From positions 478,512-542,511 of the forward strand of contig NZ_CP135027.1 of assembly GCF_039392895.1 (NCBI RefSeq): 64,000 nt of DNA. The letters run 5' to 3'. The position numbers and the translations under genes are program-made. Below, one piece after another: positions 59,078-64,000 of this stretch; within the stretch, counting starts at the first letter, position 1, and every line of letters begins with the position of its first letter. The notes under the pieces are model-generated. The model had not been told where the DNA came from. It was given only the letters and a program-made list of their open reading frames with translations, and did no database searches. The DNA is from Buchnera aphidicola (Mindarus keteleerifoliae) (GTDB lineage Bacteria; Pseudomonadota; Gammaproteobacteria; Enterobacterales; Enterobacteriaceae).

Positions 59078-59455
59078 ATGGCATATAGCAAAAAAGTAAT
59101 GGATCATTACGACAATCCTCGTAATGTCGGATCTTTTTCTAACACTGATGTTAACGTTGGAAGTGGATTAGTAGGTGCTCCATCTTGCGGAGATGTAATG
59201 AAATTACAAATAAAAGTTAATCAACAAGGTATTATTGAAGATGCTTGCTTTAAAACTTATGGATGTGGTTCTGCTATAGCATCTAGTTCTTTAATGACAG
59301 AGTGGATAAAAGGAAAATCTTTAAAACAAGCAAGTGAAATTAAGAATACTAAAATTGCTAAGGAGTTAGAATTACCTCCTGTTAAAATACATTGTTCTGT
59401 TTTAGCAGAAGATGCTATTAAAGCTGCAATTTCTGATTATGAAAGCAAACAATAA
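59078..59455 (+). CDS. iscU: Fe-S cluster scaffold IscU
   Basis: A 125-residue scaffold on which IscS and ferredoxin build 2Fe-2S clusters. The three ligand Cys are in GAPSCGDVM, TYGCGSAIASS and KIHCSVLAEDA; the HscA recognition motif LPPVK is intact just before the third Cys. The start MAYSKKVMDHYDNPRNVGSF is typical. Length equals E. coli (128). It follows iscS by 29 bases. A strong hairpin follows in the slot where E. coli has iscA. Confidence 0.98.
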   Translation: MAYSKKVMDHYDNPRNVGSFSNTDVNVGSGLVGAPSCGDVMKLQIKVNQQGIIEDACFKTYGCGSAIASSSLMTEWIKGKSLKQASEIKNTKIAKELELPPVKIHCSVLAEDAIKAAISDYESKQ

Positions 59456-59509
59456 TTTTTTTTAATTTAATCAATTTAATAATTTGTTAAATGATTATTT
59501 TTTGTTTTA

Positions 59510-59543
59510 AATATACTGAAAAAAATACTTTTTTCAGTATATT
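59510..59543 (+). terminator. Hairpin between iscU and hscB in the iscA slot
   Basis: AATATACTGAAAAAA at 59510-59524 pairs perfectly with TTTTTTCAGTATATT at 59529-59543 across a four-base loop. The 15-pair stem lies between iscU and hscB. It has no T tract after the outer arm, so it may be a partial terminator, a processing site or a 3' stabiliser that sets IscSU above HscBA-Fdx. Confidence 0.6.
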
Positions 59544-59611
59544 ATGTAGTTTATTTCTAATTTTAATTTAGCTAATAATAAAATTATTTTAAAAAAAATA
59601 TTGAGTAACAG

Positions 59612-60139
59612 ATGAACTATTTTAAATTATTTAATTTACCGCAAATTTTTGATATAAATATGAAAAAATTAAATGAAAATTTTTATAAATTACAAAAAAA
59701 ATTTCATCCTGATCTTTATTACAGAAGTGATTTAAATACAAAAAAAAAAAATAAAGAAAAAATTTACATAATTAATGAAGGATACAGAAAGTTAAAAAAT
59801 CCATTGAGTAGAATAAGTCATCTTTTTGTTTTAAATAATATTGATTATAAAAACAAAAAAAAATATCCTTTAAAAGTAGAACTCTTAGAAAATCAATTTC
59901 AATTTTCTATTAAGCTAGAAAATCTAAAATCTAACATATCATTAAATAATGAACTTTCTTTTTTTATAAAAAAAAAAAGAGTCTTAATTCAAAATTTTTT
60001 CAAAAAAATTTCTTTAAGTATCTCTATAAAAAAGTGGAATTATGCAGTAAGTTTATTTCAAGAAATAAGATTTCTTTTTAAATTACTTGAACAAGCAAAT
60101 GAAATAAAAAAAATTAGAGATCTTAATAGAAAATATTGA
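59612..60139 (+). CDS. hscB: J-domain co-chaperone HscB
   Basis: A 175-residue J protein that brings IscU to HscA and stimulates its ATPase. The N-terminal J domain (about residues 1-75) has the HPD motif in QKKFHPDLYYRSD near residue 32-34; the C-terminal helical domain binds IscU. E. coli HscB is 171 residues. The sequence is highly Lys- and Phe-rich by composition drift. It is followed 13 bases later by hscA, as in E. coli. Confidence 0.94.
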   Translation: MNYFKLFNLPQIFDINMKKLNENFYKLQKKFHPDLYYRSDLNTKKKNKEKIYIINEGYRKLKNPLSRISHLFVLNNIDYKNKKKYPLKVELLENQFQFSIKLENLKSNISLNNELSFFIKKKRVLIQNFFKKISLSISIKKWNYAVSLFQEIRFLFKLLEQANEIKKIRDLNRKY

Positions 60140-60152
60140 GGAAAAATAAAAT

Positions 60153-61679
60153 ATGTTGAACATTATTAATAATAAAGTAAACAAAAAATTAAAGTCAAAA
60201 TTTTTTTCTGTAGGTATCGATTTTGGAACTACTTATTCTTTAATCGGTTTTTTATTAAATAAAAAAATTATAATTTTATCTGGAAAAGATGAAAATTCTC
60301 TTTTACCATCAGTTGTTTGTTATGATAAAAACACCTTAGTCGTAGGTGAAGAAGCAACTAAAATTACTAAAGAAAATTTTTTAAGAACTATTTTTTCTGT
60401 TAAGAGATTATTAGGGAAATCTGTTGAAGAAATTAAGAATTTATATCCTAACATTCCTTATATTTTTTCTTTTCAAAAAGAAAAAGGAATTTGCATTGAA
60501 ACAGTACAAGGAAAAGTTCCTATTGTTAAAATAATAAGCGCAATTATTACAAATTTAGTAAAACAGTCAGAATTTTTTTTACAAAAGAAAATTGATACTG
60601 CTGTTATTACTGTTCCTTCCTATTTTGATGATATTCAAAGAAAAAAAATAAAATCTGCAGCTATGCTTTCAGGTTTAAAGAATATTCGTTTGTTAAATGA
60701 ACCGACGGCTGCTGCAATTGCTTATGGTTTTCATACTAAAAAAAATGGAATTGTTTTAGTTTATGATTTAGGGGGAGGAACATTTGATATTTCTATTTTA
60801 AAAATTAAAAAAGGAATTTTTGAAGTTCTATCAACTTCAGGGGACCCTCAATTAGGAGGAGATGATTTTGATGAAATTTTATCAAAATATATCGAAAAAA
60901 AGAATAATATATGTACAACTGATAATCTTTTTTTAAAAAGAAAATTGTTAATTTTAGCTAAGAATATTAAATTAAAACTCAGCAAAGAAAAGAAAGTTTC
61001 AGTTAAATTTAAATGTTGGAAAGTCGAAATTTCTCGTTCTGAATTTGAAACTTTGATTGAACCTTTAATAAATAAAACTTTAATTCTTATAAAATATGCG
61101 ATAAAAGATGCTTTTATTCATAAAAAGGAAGTTGAAAACGTTTTAATGGTTGGAGGGTCTTCTTATATTCCTTTAATTAAAAGAAAGTTATCTTATTTTT
61201 TTCAAAAAGAAATAGATAGCGCTATTAGTCCTGATAAAGCTGTTGTAATGGGTGCAACTATTCAGTCAGATTTATTATTTAATTATAAAGAAACATCTTT
61301 AGATAAGAAAAACAAATTTATTCTTTTAGATGTAGTACCATTTTCTTTAGGAATTGAATTAATGGGAGGTAGAGTAGAAAAAATTATCAAAAAAAATAGT
61401 ACCATTCCAATTTCTATTAAAAAAGAGTTTACAACATTTAAAAAAAATCAAACGGTCATAATGATTCATATTTTGCAAGGAGAAGATAATTTTGTAAAGA
61501 ATTGTCGTTCTTTAGGAAAGTTCTTTTTAAGAGGGATAAAAGAAGAAGAAGCTGGAAAACCTAGAATATTAGTTGAATTTAACGTAGATGAAAGTGGATT
61601 TTTAGAAGTTAATGCTAGTGATAAAAAAACAAACATGAGTGCTAGTATAAAAGTTGATTTTTTACATACAATATTATAA
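60153..61679 (+). CDS. hscA: Hsp70-class chaperone HscA, lacking the C-terminal lid
   Basis: A 508-residue Hsp70 devoted to releasing clusters from IscU. The nucleotide-binding domain is complete: GIDFGTTYSLIGF, NEPTAAAIAYGF, VYDLGGGTFDIS and MVGGSSYIPLIK. The substrate-binding beta domain has LDVVPFSLGIELMGG and ILQGEDNFVKNCRSLG. It ends at SIKVDFLHTIL, just where the alpha-helical lid should begin; E. coli HscA has 616 residues. There is no A tract or frameshift at the end and only 70 bases to fdx, so the lid is truly deleted. Its partner HscB and the IscU motif LPPVK are retained. Confidence 0.95.
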   Translation: MLNIINNKVNKKLKSKFFSVGIDFGTTYSLIGFLLNKKIIILSGKDENSLLPSVVCYDKNTLVVGEEATKITKENFLRTIFSVKRLLGKSVEEIKNLYPNIPYIFSFQKEKGICIETVQGKVPIVKIISAIITNLVKQSEFFLQKKIDTAVITVPSYFDDIQRKKIKSAAMLSGLKNIRLLNEPTAAAIAYGFHTKKNGIVLVYDLGGGTFDISILKIKKGIFEVLSTSGDPQLGGDDFDEILSKYIEKKNNICTTDNLFLKRKLLILAKNIKLKLSKEKKVSVKFKCWKVEISRSEFETLIEPLINKTLILIKYAIKDAFIHKKEVENVLMVGGSSYIPLIKRKLSYFFQKEIDSAISPDKAVVMGATIQSDLLFNYKETSLDKKNKFILLDVVPFSLGIELMGGRVEKIIKKNSTIPISIKKEFTTFKKNQTVIMIHILQGEDNFVKNCRSLGKFFLRGIKEEEAGKPRILVEFNVDESGFLEVNASDKKTNMSASIKVDFLHTIL

Positions 61680-61749
61680 TTATATGTAAACAAGATTTAC
61701 TATAATTTTATCGATATAATATATTCTAAAATGGAGTAATTTTAAAAAT

Positions 61750-62094
61750 ATGTTGAAAATAAAATTTTTACCTCACAAAATTTTGTTACCAAAGGGAAAA
61801 GTGTGTTTTGCTAGTTCAGGAGAAACTATTTTAGATGTAGCTTTAAAAAATAACATTTTAATAGAACATGCTTGTGAAAAATCATGTATTTGTACAACTT
61901 GTCATTGTATTATTAGAAAGGGATTTTCTTCTTTATCTTTTTGTAATGAAAAAGAAGAAGACGCTTTAGATAAAGCATGGGGATTAGAAGAAAAAAGTCG
62001 ATTATCATGTCAAGCTAAACTTGGAAGTAAAGACATTATAGTAGAAATTCCTTATTACTCAAAAAACTCTTTTGTTAAAAGTGAAAAATGTTAA
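61750..62094 (+). CDS. fdx: 2Fe-2S ferredoxin Fdx
   Basis: A 114-residue adrenodoxin-type ferredoxin that supplies electrons for cluster assembly on IscU. The ligands follow C-x5-C-x2-C in [16 protein letters not shown], with the last Cys in [26 protein letters not shown] is strongly conserved. Length near E. coli Fdx (111). It is the last gene of the isc cluster; iscX is missing. It is convergent with der, eight bases away. The reductase Fpr is at 41741. Confidence 0.97.
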   Translation: MLKIKFLPHKILLPKGKVCFASSGETILDVALKNNILIEHACEKSCICTTCHCIIRKGFSSLSFCNEKEEDALDKAWGLEEKSRLSCQAKLGSKDIIVEIPYYSKNSFVKSEKC

Positions 62095-62102
62095 TTTATC
62101 TT

Positions 62103-63440
62103 TTAAGAAAAAGGATTTTTATTTTCTTTAAAAAATATATTTATAGGAGATCCTATTAAATTTAATGTATTTTGAAAATAATTAGCTAAATATTTTTTAT
62201 ATGTTTTAGGCAAATATTTTGTTCTATTTCCATGAATAATAATAATTGTAGGTTTATATCCTCCAGGATGGGCATATTTAAGTTTAATTTTTTTTCCTTG
62301 AATATTGGGGGGTTGGTGTTTTTTAATTGCTTCTTTTAAAATTATTGTTAATTTCGAACTGTTATTTTTTTTAAGAGAACTGTGATAGGTAACATTTATA
62401 TTGTTAAGTAGTTTTTTTATTCCTTGATTTTTTAGAGCTGAGATAAACTGAAATTGACAATAATAAAGGAAATTTAATTTTTTTGATATGTCGATACTAA
62501 AATTTTTTAGTTTTTTTTTGTTCAATAAATCACATTTATTAAATACAACTATTATAGGTTTCTTTGCTTCTATAATTTTTTTAGCAACATTTAGATCTTC
62601 TTTATAGATTTTTAATTTGCTAATGTCTATTATAAATAAAGTAATATCTGTTTGATTTATATTTTCAAGTGTTTTTTTTATAGAAAAAAGTTGTATTTTT
62701 TCAAGAATTTTATTCTTTCTTTTTATTCCAGCAGTATCTATTAAAATGTAGTTTTTGTTATTTTTTTTAAGAGGGATGTTGATACTATCTCTAGTTGTTC
62801 CAGAAATATTTGATGTTATTACTCGTTTTTTATTGATAATTTTATTTATTAATGTGGATTTTCCTACATTAGGTGCACCGACAAATGTTACTTTAATTAT
62901 TTTTTTTGGATTTTTTTCATTATTATATTTTTTTTTATTTTTTTTTTCTTTTATGTTAGGAATTATTCCTTTTTCAATTAAGTTTTGAATTCCCGTTCCT
63001 CTTGAAGCTGAAATAATAAATTTTTCTTTATATCCTAATTCAAAAAAATTATTTATTTCAAATTTTTCATTCATAAGATCTATTTTATTTACTACTAGTA
63101 AAATTTTTTTAGATGTTTTTCGTAAAATCTCATTAATAAAATGATCTTCTGATGAAATTGATTCTTTAGCATTAACAATGAAAAGAATTAAGTTGGCATT
63201 TTTAATAGCAAAATAAGTTTGTTCTAGAACTTTTTTTTCAAATTCATTTGTTTTAAAAGTTATACCCGCTGTATCTGTTAATAGAATTTTTTTTTCTTTT
63301 ATTTTTAAGTAAAAAGATAATCTATCTCTAGTTAATTTTTTTTCATTTCCGACTAATGCGGAATTAGAATTTGTCATTTTGTTAAATAATGTGGATTTTC
63401 CTACATTATTTCTTCCTATTAGAACAACTTCAGATGTCAT
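62103..63440 (-). CDS. der: GTPase Der (EngA), ribosome assembly
   Basis: A 445-residue protein with two tandem GTPase domains, involved in 50S subunit assembly. The first P loop is GRNNVGKSTLFNK at residues 8-20, with DTAG and NKID; the second is GAPNVGKSTLINK with DTAGIKRK and NKCD. A KH-like domain ends the protein. E. coli Der has 490 residues; this one lacks part of the linker and the C-terminal tail. It is the last gene before a non-coding region with DnaA boxes. As I recall, it sits at the end of published Buchnera genome numbering, before mnmG. Confidence 0.97.
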   Translation of the reverse strand: MTSEVVLIGRNNVGKSTLFNKMTNSNSALVGNEKKLTRDRLSFYLKIKEKKILLTDTAGITFKTNEFEKKVLEQTYFAIKNANLILFIVNAKESISSEDHFINEILRKTSKKILLVVNKIDLMNEKFEINNFFELGYKEKFIISASRGTGIQNLIEKGIIPNIKEKKNKKKYNNEKNPKKIIKVTFVGAPNVGKSTLINKIINKKRVITSNISGTTRDSINIPLKKNNKNYILIDTAGIKRKNKILEKIQLFSIKKTLENINQTDITLFIIDISKLKIYKEDLNVAKKIIEAKKPIIVVFNKCDLLNKKKLKNFSIDISKKLNFLYYCQFQFISALKNQGIKKLLNNINVTYHSSLKKNNSSKLTIILKEAIKKHQPPNIQGKKIKLKYAHPGGYKPTIIIIHGNRTKYLPKTYKKYLANYFQNTLNLIGSPINIFFKENKNPFS

Positions 63441-63682
63441 TATCCATACTTCCTTTAACTATTTAGAATAGTTATTTTTTTTGTTTTTAATATTATTGTT
63501 ATTTAAACAAATTTTTGTTAATTTTTTTCGAGATTTTTTTAAAAGAAATTTTTTTAAAAATAAATTTATTAAGAACATATTGTATATACATTTTTTTTTT
63601 TTTACTATAAATATTTTTTAAAATTCTAAAAAATATTTTTATCATTTTTTTTTGTAAAGATATTTTTTTTGAGATTTTATTT

Positions 63683-63691
63683 TTATCCACA
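63683..63691 (+). promoter_or_regulatory. DnaA box 1
   Basis: TTATCCACA, the strict E. coli high-affinity DnaA box consensus, with no mismatch. Confidence 0.75.
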
Positions 63692-63720
63692 ACTATTAAA
63701 GTTCTGATTTCCTTATTGTC

Positions 63721-63763
63721 ATTAGAGAAATGAAAGTTATCCACAGATATTGTTTCTCTTAAT
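63721..63763. repeat. Inverted repeat enclosing DnaA box 2
   Basis: ATTAGAGAAA at 63721-63730 is mirrored by TTTCTCTTAAT at 63753-63763, with one extra A. The 22 bases between contain the second DnaA box. Confidence 0.55.
63737..63745 (+). promoter_or_regulatory. DnaA box 2
   Basis: TTATCCACA, perfect consensus, same orientation as box 1 and 54 bases away, close to five helical turns, so both boxes would lie on about the same DNA face. Confidence 0.75.
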
Positions 63764-63773
63764 AATTTTATAC

Positions 63774-63800
63774 ATATATATATATATATATAAATATATA
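63774..63800. repeat. AT dinucleotide tract next to the DnaA boxes
   Basis: About nine AT repeats (63774-63792), then AATATATA. It begins 28 bases after DnaA box 2 and could serve as the DNA unwinding element. Simple slippage in an AT-rich genome is the alternative. Confidence 0.5.
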
Positions 63801-64000
63801 AAAACAAAGTTAAATATACATAAAGTAGTATATATTTATATATGCATTTATTATATTGAAAATTTCCAATTATAAATTTTAAAAGAATACTTTTCTATCT
63901 TAAAAATTATTTTTGTTGTATATTAATTAGTAAAATAATTACTTTTATAGAACAGGTAACTTGTATAGTTTTCTTCATATAAAATATAGAGGATTCAGAG

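Larger units (their letters stand above)
63441..64000. other. Putative replication origin region (oriC) between der and mnmG
   Basis: A 560-base non-coding stretch with two perfect DnaA boxes (TTATCCACA at 63683-63691 and 63737-63745, same orientation, 54 bases apart) and one near-match (TTATCCATA at 63440-63448). It has an AT dinucleotide run at 63774-63792 as a possible unwinding element. No GATC sites are present. The second box is enclosed by an inverted repeat. Buchnera genomes are conventionally numbered from mnmG (gidA) with der at the far end, which would place the origin here. The AGAGGA near 63989-63994 may be the ribosome site of the next gene, beyond the window. Confidence 0.65.

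Noticed and set aside
63499..63807. 102-codon minus-strand open frame beginning MFLYIYIYIYIC
   Set aside because: Its N-terminus is a translation of the AT dinucleotide tract and it runs through both DnaA boxes. Composition is Lys/Ile/Phe by AT bias and nothing is recognisable. A non-coding origin region explains the sequence better.
1..64000. Mobile elements, CRISPR arrays, toxin-antitoxin, restriction or secondary metabolite clusters
   Set aside because: No transposase, integrase, spaced direct repeats, methylase, or foreign-looking base composition was seen anywhere. Genes are syntenic with E. coli throughout.

Overview
The window is a stretch of a very AT-rich, strongly reduced gammaproteobacterial chromosome. 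Gene content, order and protein sequence all point to Buchnera aphidicola, the obligate aphid endosymbiont. Nearly every gene is a single-copy homologue of an E. coli housekeeping gene in locally E. coli-like order. I see no insertion sequences, phage genes, CRISPR arrays or restriction systems. Homopolymeric A tracts are everywhere, and two of them appear to break reading frames. The strain cannot be named from sequence alone. This reads as an ordinary endosymbiont chromosome; I found no new multigene system. The interesting items are genome-decay events, a likely replication origin, and one unrecognised protein.

Layout. 1-5658: tusD (cut by the window edge), tsgA, trpS, rpe, aroB, aroK. 6059-11702: tRNA-Ser, deoD/deoB (purine nucleoside salvage), ansA, nfuA, bioH, ssb. 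11938-21043: dusA, dnaB, gshB, ruvX, hemW, trmB, mutY, yggX, sbcB (tRNA modification, replication and repair, glutathione, porphyrin-type radical SAM). 21111-28278: tRNA-Asn, tRNA-Ile(CAU), dut, cysQ, rplI-rpsR-rpsF, rnr, purA. 28279-29708: a gene desert in the hfq-hflX-hflK-hflC slot, with what looks like an eroded hflK. 29709-37510: miaA, mutL, mtlD, mtlA (mannitol PTS), pgi. 37711-41440: orn, tRNA-Gly, rpmE, hslV, hslU. 41741-49882: fpr, epmA, an unrecognised gene, rsmJ, ynfM, dapF, hemC, hemD. 49903-52124: tRNA-Pro, tRNA-His, tRNA-Arg, rho, trxA. 52125-53925: a second desert, where relatives carry rep. 53970-57333: ilvC and ilvD. 57559-63440: tRNA-Trp, the isc cluster (iscS, iscU, hscB, hscA, fdx), der. 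63441-64000: a non-coding AT-rich region with perfect DnaA boxes, probably the replication origin just upstream of mnmG.

How the genes work together. The window holds parts of the nutritional exchange for which Buchnera is kept: aromatic (aroB, aroK), branched-chain (ilvC, ilvD) and lysine/DAP (dapF) steps. It has carbon entry through mannitol (mtlA, mtlD, pgi) and a purine link to the host (deoD, deoB, purA). The iron-sulfur machinery is minimal: IscS, IscU, HscB, a lid-less HscA, Fdx and NfuA are present; no iscR, iscA or cyaY is found at the expected places. RNA decay is rnr and orn; protein quality control is hslVU. Most genes lie on the minus strand, which would be the leading strand if the origin is at the right edge.
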